Positions 1 through 12,654 of a DNA stretch of 64,000 bases are shown piece by piece. This DNA is from Effrenium voratum. Lineage: Eukaryota; Sar; Dinophyceae; Suessiales; Symbiodiniaceae. Below the pieces are notes generated by a model. It saw only the letters and a program-made list of their open reading frames with translations, made no database searches and had not been told where the DNA came from. A program made the translations under genes and the position numbers. Numbering within the stretch: the stretch's first letter is position 1; every line of letters starts with the position of its first letter. The DNA is taken from contig CAUJNA010001624.1 of the NCBI GenBank assembly GCA_963377175.1, forward strand, positions 460,501 to 524,500, given 5' to 3'.

Positions 1-1324
1 CAGCCGTTAGGTACGATACGAAAAAGGCAAAAGGAAAACGGTGATACTCTGGGGTCAACATTAAAATAAGCTGACAAGGGCCCTGGTTCCCTTTGATTAG
101 TTGCGTTCTGCACAAGCAACCCTTTCCGAAATTCGCAAACCGCCCGTGAAGACACCGCCGGATACAACTGCATCGGGAACAAACAACCCGTCAAGACCGA
201 AGAAACCCGTCGACTTCTGAGCCCCCACACGTGGTTTCTTGGCACTGCCAGTCGGTGCCATTCTGCAGGCACAGAGTTGCTGTCCTGGAGCTAAGGTTCG
301 CCTGACTCGGAATTATGCGCGTGTGTCTTTTTCTGCAGAGAACCCTTCCTCCCCCAAACATAGCATCTGTCGGCGAGTACCTGAAAAATCAGGTTCCTCT
401 TGAAGGGCAGTCAAAGGGACCCCCTAACTAGGTGCCATGTGAGTGGGAGGGAGGGTACCCTTCATGTGTCTGGAAGGGGAACAATGGGCACAACGGATAT
501 GTCAACAATGGGAATCTGGAAGGTGTGTCTTTTGAGGGTACCCGTTTTGGGGTTGGTTCAACGGAAATCCAAAAGCTCGAAAAGAAGAATCCTCTACCCA
601 TGTTTTTTTTTGTGCTTTTGGGGATGTGCTTTTTGAAGGAACTACAAAAAACATCATGCCCTCGTCTGGTGGCTTGGCTGCTTACTGGCTCGGTTGCTTA
701 GTTGCTTGGACGTCTGTCTTGCATCGCCACACTTTCCTGCAGACCGGGTTGCCAACTTGCGTGTCGATATTGGGTGGCATGGGAAAGCACAGCATGACAC
801 CTATCCAAACGGAATGTACATGAAATGACTTGAAGCTAAAGCTTCGCCGAGGAAAAGCGTCAGAACACAACTATGCAAGGGACAACTCAAATTGGGGGGC
901 TCTTTCAGATGTCCAACATGTGCGGAAACCAAAGGCCAACCATTCTTAAGTTCCTTCTTTTGGGACGCAACAATAAATATATGTGTCTGCTTATGTGTGC
1001 TTTGGGCCCCATGTTTGCTTCGAAGATACCTTCGATCACGGCAAGTTCTATTGCCCCGTACTTTCTGGCTGCAGCAATGCTGAGTTTGGCGTTCAACACA
1101 GGTCTGCTTTGGAAGACAAAAAAGGATGGTAAAGGGCACCCTCGCATAAGGTTTGGGCTGAGAGTATCACCAATAGATGCGTACTAAGAAGGGCTCTGCC
1201 AAACCTCGCTTGGTAACAACCCCGATCAAGTAGAATTGCTGCCTGTGGTGCTTTTACTGGCGGTACATTTCGTTTAGCAGCTTCACTCAATGTCAGTACA
1301 GTTCAACACCACAGACACAGTCTA
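1..1324. other. gene-poor flank
   Basis: I see no exon-like block with supporting splice sites here. Open frames up to about 110 codons exist on both strands but have no GC-rich codon pattern and no recognisable motif. Confidence 0.5.
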
Positions 1325-1442
1325 CTAGGTCCTCCAGTAGAGAGCTTAGAATAAGGGGTACCCTTTTTTATGTAGTCGATTTTAGTAGGAAAACCCTCCC
1401 CCAAAAAACGAAACGGTAAAAAGGCACTACTGGGGGACCTAG
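1325..1442. mobile_element. MITE family C, copy 1
   Basis: Short element with inverted ends (CTAGGTCCTCCAGTAG on the left, CTACTGGGGGACCTAG on the right). The inside has the shared words agcttagaataagg, gtagtc and aaaaggcactac also found at 7199-7312 and 58571-58686. TCTA flanks both ends and may be a 4-bp target duplication. It has no coding capacity, so it would be non-autonomous. Confidence 0.75.
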
Positions 1443-3027
1443 TCTAGAGTCCCCATCTTCAGCCGTCAGTCCAGAACAGCAAGGTGGCAGCACATGTCGT
1501 CTTCAGCCCGAACGGGAACGACGCATATAGGAATTGTGGGAAAACCAGGAAACTTGGTTGACGTTGGAAGGGGAGCAAAAAATGATTTTTAGCGGTTAAG
1601 TGCGGATTTCCACTAAACCACAACAAGCAAAAATGCAAAAAGTTTCCCAACAACAACCATGACTAACCCATTAAATAACATGCAGCCACTGCGCCAAGGA
1701 AACTAGCTCCTTCGGCTGGTTGCCGTGGAAACACTAACAATGGTCTGACTGACTTCCCTATTTAGCACCACTAGCCTCACGTACCCAGCTCTGTTGACAA
1801 TTACACACAATTATGGGCAAATGGTTAAACTTCCCAAAGTGGAATAAGGACCCCCCAACAAGTAAAGGACCTTCATGATGTGTGAGCTCAGTTATCGCAT
1901 GTATGCTTGTAACCATTTGCCCAAACAAATTCAGTCAGCTACAGCCCCGTCCTTGCATCAGCCTCAGATGGCTCAAGTCGCGTTCCGCGGCTGTGCGAGT
2001 GAGTCACGCCCATTGTGAAATGATCTAGTTTCCTCGTAGCTCGCTTCTTTTTTAAATAACTCTAGCCCGGCAAATAAAGATATATCCACAAAGTCTTTGG
2101 TGCGCGCGCAGGGGGGATGTTTGCCTTGTGCTTGTGTGTATGTGTTTATGCTTGAGTTTCTGTTTGCGACGTTCTGTCTTGTTGAGTTGCGTCTGCTTGT
2201 CTTACGGCATCCAGCGTGACCCAAGTACTCTAGAATCAAACGCGCCCAGGAGGGTATAACCAAAATAGCTCTGGCCAGGCATTCGAAGCATACGCATTGC
2301 AAGTACCGAATCTACAAGTGATGAATCGCAAAAAAAAAAAGATCCTTCATTTGCAGAACGAGCAATAAAACCACGGCACCCACATTGACATGAGTATGTG
2401 CCGAAATAGGTGACCCCCCAATGCTGGTTATCCTTCTTGTGGGCCATTGAACCAAGGTGAAAAGGGTACTGAGATTCAACAAAAAACACTCACACACACA
2501 GACACATCGAACTCTTGGTACCAGGATTCTCGCAAGCCAGACATCATCCCAGCAAGACCCGTGGGTGTAGCGAATCTGGTGCTGAGATGGCCACACAAAC
2601 CCCGCAAAAGCACGGGCCATTCAGTCCAGGACAGTGTCCGGTTGACGCAAGCAAAGGCTATTGAAGTGAGGTGGATGCAATGGGTGTTGCTCAAATTAAT
2701 GTTCCAAAATCGCACCGTGGTACTTGCAACCAAAGACTAAAACCTGCGTAACCCTAGCTCTTGGATTTCGAGCCACACCCAAATCTCTTTTGCTGCAGGC
2801 TGTCCCCAGAACTGGACGAGTTGCGAAACTCTTTGTCTGAGGAACAAGCCATGCCAAACACGATCAAATCCTTGAAGCGCGGAATGGCCTAAGAAAGACC
2901 CTGTCTGGAACCGGAAAACCGGCAGCTTGTGAGCAGAACATCGAAAACGCCCCACATGTGTGAATGAGGATTGAAGCAACACGTCAGGCCCATGAGTGGG
3001 TCGAGTTGAACACCCTCTAGGTGTGAC
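1443..3027. other. gene-poor stretch
   Basis: No convincing exon. It holds simple AT-rich sequence and a short T/G-rich tract near 2130-2165. The overlapping frames near 2447-2740 lack any domain signal. Confidence 0.45.
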
Positions 3028-3824
3028 ATGTATGTTGTGCTCTCCAGCCCAGATCTGTCGAGTGAAACAACTGAGGTATGGGCCGACTGTGAAGTACCCG
3101 TCGCGGCGGGGCTAGAAGTTGTGCTTGTGGCGAGGGTCGCCACTGAAACTGTGGAAGCTGCAGTCGTAGCTGCCGTTGCGGCAGTTGTGCCGGCAACAGT
3201 TGTGGCTGCGGCTGCCGTGGTTGTGGCCACTGCGGTCGCTGCTGCTGTGGTTGTGGCCACCATGGTCGCTGCTTCTGCGGTCGCTGCTGGTGTGGTTGTG
3301 GCCACTGTGGTCGCTGCTGCTGTGGTCGCCGCTGCTGTGGTTGTGGTCACTGTGGTCGCTGCTGCTGCGGTCGCCGCTGCTGTGGTTGTGGTCACTGTGG
3401 TCGCTGCTGCTGTGGTCGCTGCTGCTGTTGTGCCTGTTGTGGTCGCCGTGGCGGTTGCTGTGGAGGTTTCGGTGACAGTGCGGGTTGCTGTGACTGTAGC
3501 GGTAGCTGTTGTAGTTGCAGTGTCCGTGGTAGTAAAGGTGCCTGTGGCTGTTGAGGTTGCCGTGCTCGTGCTCGTGGCAGTCAAGCTGGTTGTCAGTGTT
3601 GCAGTCACGGAGCTGGTGAGTGTGCTAGTTGCCGTCTGCGTATTTGTCAACGTCAAGGTGCTTGTAAAGGTCCAAGTGCTGGTAAAGGTCAAAGTGCTGG
3701 AAATGGTTGAAGTCAACGTCGATGTTTGGGTGCTAGTTTCTGTCAGGGAAGCTCCGTCCGGCAACAGCTCAAGCAACTGAAAAGTGACTGAACAGTTCTG
3801 AGGGATTGATGGGACCTTGCCCAA
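3028..3824 (-). CDS. Thr/Ser/Ala-rich mucin-like exon
   Basis: An open minus-strand frame of about 265 codons. The N-terminal part looks like ordinary protein (around IPQNCSVTFQLLELLPDG). It is followed by about 200 residues of Thr-rich repeats: first TST/TLT dipeptides, then TTTAAATAA-type blocks, then a normal-looking tail (SLDRSGLEST). An AG|GTCCC acceptor near 3821 fits an exon start. Low-complexity Thr-rich linkers occur in many dinoflagellate extracellular or linker proteins; that is general knowledge, not a homology result. The plus strand is also open across the repeat (Val/Ala-rich), so strand choice rests on the better flanks and on the minus-strand bias of the window. Function unknown. 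Confidence 0.5.
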
Positions 3825-6499
3825 AGCAAAGCCTTTTCCAGCTTGTCAACGTGTAAGCACCATTGCATGAGTTATGATTCACGAACCTGAAGTTTCGGAA
3901 TCTGCATAGGCGCTGTCCCCCTTTGCGAGGTTGCTACAGCCGGGTGAGTTGGTGGCGCAACTCCAACTCATGTTGGTTTAGTCACCTTCACTCACTTGAT
4001 TTCTGCCATCCACGTTCACCCTCTTAGAGCAGACTTGTGAATGCAGCTCGCTTTCGCTGCTCAGCTAGCAAGTCTGTGAAACAACTCTTCGGATCGGTTT
4101 GATTTGCAGATACTCTGTTGACAATACCTAGCTTGATATGTTGATTTGATTTTGGACCAACAAATCCTTCATCACGGGTCCTGTCGCAAACCCAAACCCT
4201 GTAAGGTCACAATTTACCTCTGAGGCGTCCAAAAGTGAACCGTCTCCCTGCAAACTCGAAAGCTCGGACCTGCCAAATGGCCTGGGCGCTGAGCGCCTAT
4301 CAAACGATCAGGGCTAGAGTGGCCTGGTCGCAGCTGGGGACCCTTTTCCCTGGCTCCGTAACGGTCCTCTTCCAACCACCGGCAAGCTTAGCATCAAAAC
4401 ACCAAAACCCGGGCCTATAAGGGGCCCCCAGTGGAGGGGAGTTATAGTAGGGAGCCAGTCATCATCCCTCCACAAGTAGTTTGTCAAGGGTGATTCCCTT
4501 GGTTACCAACCAAGGGAAATGGAGTCACTGGGTAGTTTGTGATTTTTAAGGGAATTATCCACAACCATGCTGAACTTCCGCCTGAGGTGGTCTGTGTGGC
4601 GGTAGAAGTGGCCGTCATGCCTTGGCGGCACTCATTCACCAAGACCATGCCCAGCCCGCTCCATACACGGTTCTCTTCCGCTAAAGGCCGAATGTATGGA
4701 CAAGGTCCCTTTGGTTACCACGGCTTGCCCCTTACACTTCTCGGAAGCTGCCAACTTGTTGGACCCTCTGGCTGGAAACCCCCTGGTTTCATTGCAATGG
4801 AAAAAGAAGAAGAAGGAAAAAACGCCACGGGTTCATGTAACATTTTTTTCACACATGTCATCGAGTCCTCCGATACATCCTTTTCATTTCCAGAGCCTCT
4901 GTGACGTGGCCAGACTGTGATCTTCGCAACTGTCTAAATTCTCTGAGGGATCCTGGCCGTGCCTTATCTCACATAAACATATTTGCCCATGGCGCACCTA
5001 GAGCAACACAGGGTCTTTTCCAGCCCCTTCGGAACAAATAGAACTGTCGAGACCTTGGGAACCATCGAGCACGTAATGTGTTTGTGCCTGTTGCGAAGTA
5101 ATAACTCGGATCACCTCGGATCATGTCTTGCATTCTTGGCACTGGACACATTGATCCTGCCAAAGGTATCCCACGGTGCAACATTCATCCTCAGGGCAAC
5201 GCCCAACACATTGAGGTGACAAATATTTCCAAGCGAGGAGCTGGTGGAAGCTGTAGATGTTGTTGTTGACGGCAACAAAACATAGCAGCTGTACCCCACC
5301 CCCGGCAACGTGGTGTCGATGGGCGACGTCCACACCTGTGCAAGGATTGGAAGCGAAAACGCGATCCTGGGAAGCTGAAACTGGTGAAGCCCACGGTATC
5401 CTACAAATAGGGGTTTCTTTCAACAAGAGGCCCTCAATATTGGTGTTGATTCAAGATTGGCATATTGCCGACCTCAAGATATATCATATATGGTTCCCCC
5501 TTCGGTTGTCCTACACGGCCCAAAACGGGTACACACAATACAAGTATATTGGCAGTGGGCGTGGTTTATCACCTAGTCTGGGGTGTTCATCGGCGATGGC
5601 CCTGCGCAAGGAGCTCGACTCTGAATGAACGGGGCAAACCCTACATGTTGTGCTAAGGTTCACGGGCTAAACGTCCGGTCCAATAGCAAACGAGTTGTCT
5701 GCAACCTGCTTTGTGTCTGAAGCTATGTCTGACACCATCACCTGGTAAGCTTCCTTTCCCCTCAGCTCGCAATACATGGTGCAACCTGACATTCTTCCAT
5801 CAGCGCGTGCGGTGCTGCCACAAAACAGTGACATTTTCAGGTGGTGTCCCTTTCCATTCAACAACAGGATCCAACGGGGACACTTACCCCACATCCGTAG
5901 CTGAAAAATATGTATTCAGACTCTGCATTCTGCTTCACATTTAGCTGTCGTCCTGCAATCTTTAAAAAGGCATTGATGGAGACCCCCGGAACAAACCGAA
6001 TACCGAAACAACAAGGACGTATCGTGGCTGGGCTTTCGCAGATATGCAGAACCGCGAACTGCCGACTGTGGTGAATCATTGGGTTCCCAAATGGTGAACC
6101 CTTTGTGGTTCACCAAGGGGCCTGCCTTAATAATTAATAAAGATAGGTACCCAAAATAGAACCCTGGTAAGTGGCAACATGGACCAAAACCTGTGGTCTT
6201 CTGGTTTCATTTTGCCCCACACCCGTATAGGGAGAAAAACTTTGCGGGCAGGGTATCCAAGGCTGCAGGTTGGCAACCTGCAAGGCTTACTGCCCGTCCT
6301 CCAATAGTCTTGAATGGGAATTCTGAGATAAACAGAAGCTCGAATGAGACCCCAAAGGCAAGCATGTGGTGTGGGGATTGGGTCCTCCGTATTGAGTAGG
6401 TTGGTAGTTGCAGCACCCGATCAAATTGAGCAGGGCCCAACGACCAATCAAAGCGTTGCATGATTCAAAACTGCAAAGCTGGGTGAGTTGGCAATGTGG
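3825..6499. other. gene-poor stretch
   Basis: No exon with believable splice sites. Several open frames of 60-120 codons occur (for example 4539-4904 plus and 5257-5628 plus), but composition and lack of motifs suggest chance. At 6150-6230 there is partial similarity to the element at 37595-37681. Confidence 0.45.
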
Positions 6500-6607
6500 C
6501 ATAGGTGTCCCTTTTGGGAAAATAGATGGCCCTGGTAGTTGATTGAACCACCAGGTAAACCAGGGCCCTCTATTTTTCAACCAAATCAACCCAAAAGGAC
6601 ACCTATG
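6500..6607. mobile_element. MITE family A, copy 1
   Basis: 108 bp with ends CATAGGTGTCC and GGACACCTATG. The centre (CCCTGG...ACCAGG) can fold on itself. Flanks AATGTGGC (sharing the first C of the element) and AAAGTGGC agree at 7 of 8 positions, consistent with an aged 8-bp target duplication. No exon is recognised next to this copy. Confidence 0.85.
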
Positions 6608-7198
6608 AAAGTGGCAAGTTGGAGAGCACCATTGTAGTCGATGATCATTTGGGAGTTTGCCCCGAGCCCGAGGATGATTGCTGGATAAGGAGGGTTGGAG
6701 CAAGTCCCACCCCCTACTCCAAATACCCTCTATTTTTGAGGGATGATTTTGACCTCTACTACAAAAGAAGGTATTTACCATGGAAACCCAGGTTCAGGTT
6801 TTGTGTTTAACATATCCGAAAAAAGAAAAAGACAAAAAATGGTATTTGGAGTAGGGGGCATGGCAAGCTGTTCTTTTTGTAAGCCCAATGGCCTTGTTGT
6901 TTCTTCCTTTCCGCGCCTCGCAGTTCATGAACATCGAGGAGAACTCGATGCCAACGCATGCCTTAGACAGCCAAGTCGGTCTGTTGGCATCGGTCTGTTG
7001 GCCCAAAAAAAAAAAAGGTCGACGGTTCCGAAGATCCCAGCCACGCAGCCTCCTCAAACTTCATTTTTCAGATCTGGTTTCGCCTTGGTGCTCAGACCCA
7101 GGGTTTGCGAGAGATTCCCCAGGAAACGATAGGGGATGGCCCCTCCTATGTGATACATTCCCAACTTCGCCATCACTACTTCATTTGACGCAGGTTCA

Positions 7199-7312
7199 CT
7201 AGCTCCTCCAGTAGAGAGGTTAGAATAAGGGTACCAACTTTTTTCTGTAGTCTATGATAGTAGGGGAAATCTCCCCCCACAAAGGGTAAAAGGGCACTAC
7301 TGGGGGACCTAG
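7199..7312. mobile_element. MITE family C, copy 2
   Basis: 114 bp, ends CTAGCTCCTCCAGTAG and CTACTGGGGGACCTAG. TTCA precedes and follows the element, a possible 4-bp target duplication. The internal sequence closely matches the copy at 1325-1442. Confidence 0.8.
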
Positions 7313-8087
7313 TTCACTGCTGACCAGGAAACCGCCGCCCCAGCCCAACCTTTTCCCAAGGTTCCACCATGTCGAGCCGCCGAGTCCGCGAGGCAGAGGT
7401 CCTACAAGCGACGTGGCTTGAAGGTTAACGAAATCTTGTGGCTTTTCAGCTACTCGAAATGGCCAGGTGTTGCTTTTATTCCCCATCGAACCATCGCAAA
7501 GTGCAGGTGTTGCGGTTTTTATTTGCCCACTTAACCATCGCAAAAGCGTATCCTCGAAAAAGACACAACCTGTTTGCGTCGTAAGAACGGCCTCCAGCTG
7601 GCAACGGACCTTTTGGCTTACCTTGAGCCGCGCTCAAAAAGCGGTTCCCGTGTTCAAAATGTTGTGAAACTTGGAGTGGTAAACAGTTGCCAATGGTTGT
7701 GATAGGTTTACTGCGCTATTCTGGGAGCAACATACCCGCAATGTAAATGCCATCCTTCTCACTCACAGGTATCAAGGCCGGTAAAACCCGCTTTGACTTT
7801 GAAGGGACTGGGCACTGTCCACTTCACGGATCATCCTCTCCATCCTCCTTACTCCCAAGATGGCAGGATCAATGAGCCTATTGCACACCTGGCATCTCTT
7901 TGCAACGCATGGCCTCTGGTTCTCAACAGGGATCCGGATGCATTATACACCTGCACATTGCAACTTGTAAATGGTGGTTTCCCTTGGAAAAACAAAACAT
8001 GTTTCAATTGGGCAAAATGTATCTTTTAAGGAGCCCTTCTCAAACTTCATGATTGGTCAGTGGATTGAAACGCCCGGCAGGCCAATC

Positions 8088-8207
8088 TTCTGGTTCCACG
8101 TGTTCGCTTCTTTGCGGCGAGCGGTTTGCTCGCGGGTCGCGCGAGCTGAGGTAAGTGTCCAGCCCAAGCTTGCCTGCCGGATCCAGAGCTCAAAATCCAA
8201 AGGCATC
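8088..8207 (-). CDS. candidate exon, unidentified
   Basis: After a CCAG|GATGCC acceptor the minus strand is open and reads MPLDFELWIRQASLGW, then an Arg/Ala-rich stretch ending TWNQK, before a GA-type donor. No family recognised. The plus strand also offers an exon here (8081-8150, reading PIFWFHVFASLRRAV) with a textbook GTAAGT donor after GAG. Composition supports coding sequence, but the strand is not settled. Confidence 0.4.
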
Positions 8208-8855
8208 CTGGCAAACTGCGCTTGAACATCAGATATTGCCATTGAAAGTTTGAGGGTCCTGGAACCTGAAAACTAACTGGTCGGTGCACCAAACCTGTTG
8301 CAGCTCATCCCCTGCATCCCCAGTCACCACGTCCTTGCAATCCTGCTCGGCGGTGATCGGATTGTGCAGAGTGTAGTAGCCTTAGTGCCGAAAAAACCCA
8401 GCAACGACCAACGTGACAAACTTTCCCAAAGTTATGCCCGAACCGCGGATCCAACCTGTGCCAGGAAAGCGCAACAAAGAGGCACGCACCAGGGGCTCCC
8501 TATATTTCCGCTTAAAACATCACCCCCCAAAAAAAAACACTCACCAATACCATGGGCCAAACAAGTGATGTTTAAAACCACCTAAAAGGGAAACATAGGA
8601 ATCGACCCCTGAACAGGTGAACTCGACCACGTGCCGCTCAAGATGCTTCGATTGACAGGCTGCCATTCTTGGAGCATAGGCTTGCCCTGCTTGACTATGA
8701 CAAACGCTTCATTGTACAAGAGACATAGCCAAGGTGCGCACATATACGTGCATATCTCCAAGCATATATGTATAGATGTATAATATGATACAAAGGTACA
8801 CATTCACATCTGTGTCGATGTGCTCATATGACCATGTCCACAATGTGTTCATCTT

Positions 8856-8957
8856 TTCACTTCCTCAGTGGGTTTGCCAAATCAAGTCTGAACTTACCGT
8901 TTACCTCTGAAATGGTCTTCCCAAACAGGAACATGGTCCAGAAACTGGAGAAGTCAG
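8856..8957. mobile_element. MITE family B, copy 1
   Basis: 102 bp, degenerate ends TTCACTTCCTCAGT and ACTGGAGAAGTCAG. TCTT flanks both sides exactly. The inside shares the TTTACC..TGAAATGGTCTTcCC core with four other copies in the window. Confidence 0.75.
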
Positions 8958-9661
8958 TCTTCCGTTGTTTGCTATATTTGAGTCACGAAACATAGAACCC
9001 TTTTCTGATCCGCAAATTGTCACAACTCACCAACACAAATATGGAATCATCAAGTAAAGAGCCTTCAACAAGTCCAAAACTTGTTTTTTCCCGGGTGAGC
9101 TCAGTATAATTTGTCTGGACCTGTACTGTAAACCTCCCATGAATAGACCATTCATATGGGTGTTTCCTCAATAAGGAAAGAACGGACACGCTCTTGAATG
9201 GGACATGCCGGCATCCTTCCACAAATCAACCAAGTGTTTCTATTGCAGGGTATATATATATATACACATATGTCTCATGAATCCTCAACCCCGCTAGAAG
9301 GAAACTCACTTTGATCTGCACCAACAAGTGATGATTGAAACCACCAAAAGGTGAATTCGGGCGTGTCTCAATCAAATCCGGGGAACCGCCAAACTGCCTG
9401 TGGAGTCCTGGTTTGTTTGCCCTTGAGCCCGAAATGGCTGGCCTTGAAAACATCGACGGCCCCACATCATAATATGGGCATAAATCTTGGGGGACCCTTT
9501 GGTGGATTTCAAACTTCGGCGATTCATGTCCGACCAGCTTTGTGATTCCAAGCCGAAAAAAAGTTCATAGCCATATGTGTGTCTCTCTGTGTGTGTGTTT
9601 TTGGGCGCCTCTGGGCTGTAACAGGTTCCAAGCCTCAACATTCAACGCCATATGTTGATAT

Positions 9662-9682
9662 GTGGTGTGTGTGTGTGTGTGT
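9662..9682. repeat. (GT)n microsatellite
   Basis: About ten GT units, followed by a T-rich run. Confidence 0.9.
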
Positions 9683-9916
9683 CTTTTTTTGGGTGGTTTT
9701 GGGATGGTTTAACGGAGAAACCTAAAGAACCAACACCAAAAACCCGGCGCCGCTGAGGTTCCGGGCTGGGATCACTGCTGGGGCCCGGCCCCATGCACTC
9801 CACATCCGTCGTCACCGACCAGTCTTGGGCTCCAGCCCCGACCTCCCGAGTCAGCTCCCCTCGTTGTTGTGCAGTATTTCGCAGGATCTGTGGCGTTCCT
9901 AAGAGCATATGGCCGT

Positions 9917-10015
9917 GGGTCAAATCCCGTACCCCTAGTGAACATCCCAATCCCAACTGGAATAGTATAAAATGGGTGGTGCACCTACCCCAAAATGGTA
10001 CCATTGGTTTTGACC
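9917..10015. mobile_element. GGGTCAAA inverted-repeat element, copy 1
   Basis: About 99 bp, starting GGGTCAAATCCCGTACCCC and ending GGTTTTGACC. It aligns over its whole length with 41766-41871 (few substitutions and a 4-bp gap). Target duplication not clear. Confidence 0.6.
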
Positions 10016-10246
10016 GCCATATTGTGAAAGTTACTATTGAAGCATGATTGTTTGGAGGTTGGGTAGTTTGGAGGTTGGGTGGTCTGGAGTTTGGTGGACT
10101 TCGGAGGGGTGGTTTGGAGGTTACCTGACATTTGGGGCGAATTTGCTTCCTCAAAATCAAATGTGGATTTGGGGCGCCATAACCTAAATCAAGTTGTGAC
10201 TGTGGGGAAATCATGATAGTGGTTTGAACTGGTAGCCATATATCCA

Positions 10247-10593
10247 CACTCACACCCACACCCATATTCACCTTCATATTCACAACCACACCCACACCCA
10301 CCCATTCAAACACACGCACACACACACAGAGCCACGCACCCACCTACACCCACCCACACCCACGCACACCCACGCACACCCACCACCCCACCCACCCACC
10401 CACCCACCCACCCACCCACCCACCCACCCACCCACCCACCCACGCACCTCGCCCGCCCGCCCGCCCGCCCGCCCGCCCACCCACCCACCCACCCACCGAC
10501 CCCCACACGCACACACGGACACACAGACACACGCACACGCGCATGCACGCGCACGCGCACTCGCATGCGCACACACACACACACACACACCCA

Positions 10594-10625
<32 letters not shown>

Positions 10626-10731
10626 GGCACGCACGCACGCACACGCACACGCACACGCACACGCACACGCACACGCACACGCGCACGCGCGCGCCCACGA
10701 GCACGCGCACGCGCACGCGCACGCGCACGCG

Positions 10732-10762
<31 letters not shown>

Positions 10763-10803
10763 GCGCGCACGCGCACGCGCACGCGCACGCGCACGCGCAC
10801 GCG

Positions 10804-10896
<93 letters not shown>
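10247..10896. repeat. 650-bp CA / CCCA / CACG low-complexity block
   Basis: Consecutive zones of ACACCC, CCCA (10380-10440), CCGC, CACG, CACGCG and finally an uninterrupted CA run (about 10807-10895). The Cys/Val and His/Thr reading frames of 120-200 codons across it come from the repeat and are not genes. Confidence 0.95.
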
Positions 10897-10899
<3 letters not shown>

Positions 10900-12065
10900 T
10901 CGTAGATTGTGCGTTGGTTTGATTTTAAGTTAGTTTGGGGGGAAGTCAGTTCCAGTGATCTCACCATTTGCCTGTATAGTAGGTAACATTAGGTATCCAA
11001 GGAAGCCATCCTTCAAACACATCAACAGAAGGATGCTTAACGCAAGAGTGGTGCAAGTATGGCTTCAAACAGGTAGATGTGATCACCCTACGAGTACCAA
11101 AGAAGAAGGTTTCGGTTTGGAAAAGGGCCCGTTTTGACGGATTCAGGTCGGAAAGAACTCAAGTGCAAACATGGGACAAATTGGCTTCCCCATGCAACGT
11201 GGAAGTACGCACCCACGCGCAACAACAATGAAACATCATACCAGTCGTGGCATTTGTTTGAAGACAAATCATACGTGAAAGATCGAAAACACAGACAACG
11301 AATTGGGACTGTGGTTGGAAGCCCTGGGTCGGAAAGCCGGAAGTTGACTTGGAGGCGCAGCTCTTGGGTTCAAACCAGGAGTTTCCAGGTCGGGGTTACA
11401 CATGGTTACCGAACGAAAAGCACCTTGCACTGCACTCTGGGCGCAAAATTATGTAGGCTAAGCTTTGCGCGAGTAGCAGCCAAAGTCGCAGCATCCTGGA
11501 ATGCTGCGGAGGTTGCGTGGTTCTGGACATCCAACGAGTCCCCACTAAGCGAAATATGTTTTTACCGGGAAACCACCGCAGGCGAACGCTCGCAACAGGC
11601 TAAGGTTCGCAGAAGTCCACGTACATGAACACGATTCGACACGTGCAATCAGCGCAACCAAGCGCCCGACATGTCTCAGCAGGCAAGTTGTGTCAGCCCT
11701 CAAAAACAAACACAGAACGGTTTCAGAGTCACCTGAGTAAGGGGAGCGCCCTGTGATTGGTTGGTTCCCCCCTGTTTGAAAAGCCCAACTCGTGTCAAAG
11801 GTCAAACCCCTTTATCTGAAAATTGACCCCCAACTGCCAAGTAAAGAACCGTGATCACGCCATTGAATTTTAGCAGCTGTTCCATGGCAAGGCATATGTC
11901 TGCCCACCCAACTCACAATCGAAACCTGGTTCTCTGGTCTGCAAAGAACCAAGAGACCCTGCTGAAGAATCTCATAGCAAACCGGATGCAACCAAGCAGC
12001 GCCCCTTTGCCCAGTGCCCCTGGGGTGAGCAACATCATCTTGCAAAGGGAAGCAAGATAAAAACC
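10897..12065. other. gene-poor stretch with one weak exon candidate
   Basis: The only exon-like block is at 11459-11511: plus strand AG|GCTAAG..GAG|GTTGCG reading LSFARVAAKVAASWNAAE, or the minus-strand equivalent DAATLAATRAK. Strand and reality are unresolved. Confidence 0.3.
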
Positions 12066-12345
12066 CTAACTTACTATGTGAGGAGAAACACAATCCTTTT
12101 GCAAAGGACAACCACGAGTCTAACAGGAACACCATCATTTTGCAAAGGACAAACCAGAGACACACAAGAAAACCATCATTTTGTATGAACAACCAAGAGG
12201 AACACCATCATTTTGCAAAGGACAACCCAGAGCCACACAGGAAAATCATCATTTTCTAAGTAACACCATCATTTTGCAAAGGACACCCAAGAGGCACACA
12301 GGAAAACCATCATTTTGTAAAGGACAACCAAGGCGCACCAGCGCC
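12066..12345. repeat. irregular minisatellite, part 1
   Basis: Repeats built around ACCATCATTTTGCAAAGGAC and an AAGAGGCACAC spacer, with variable spacing of about 36-45 bp. Same family as 12655-13035. Confidence 0.85.
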
Positions 12346-12654
12346 TTGTAAAAGACGCACAAAACAACGCGTGCGCGCGAGAACTGAATCGCCTCCCAAA
12401 CAAACTCAATCTGAACCGAGCAAACGAACCGGTCAGGTTCACAAGTGTGCGTCTGAACCGACTCGAACCGAATTGGGTGCCGTGTTGAAATGAATCGAAT
12501 CAGCCCCGTGTTGCTGCTAGCTGGAATGCTGCGCGCTGAAGCACAAGCTGGCTCAAAATTGGGCCACATCTAGCCTGGCCTTCCGCGGTGCAAACCTTGC
12601 CCTGTTTTGGCACTCCCGGACTTCAAGTTCCGTTTGGCAAGTACTTGCGACCAA

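Noticed and set aside
9642..10343. 233-codon minus frame
   Set aside because: Half lies in the low-complexity block and the rest in a GGGTCAAA element.
10280..10967. Several 120-207-codon frames (Cys/Val, His/Thr, Arg/Ala)
   Set aside because: They are readings of a CA/CACG/CCCA low-complexity block, open in nearly every frame.
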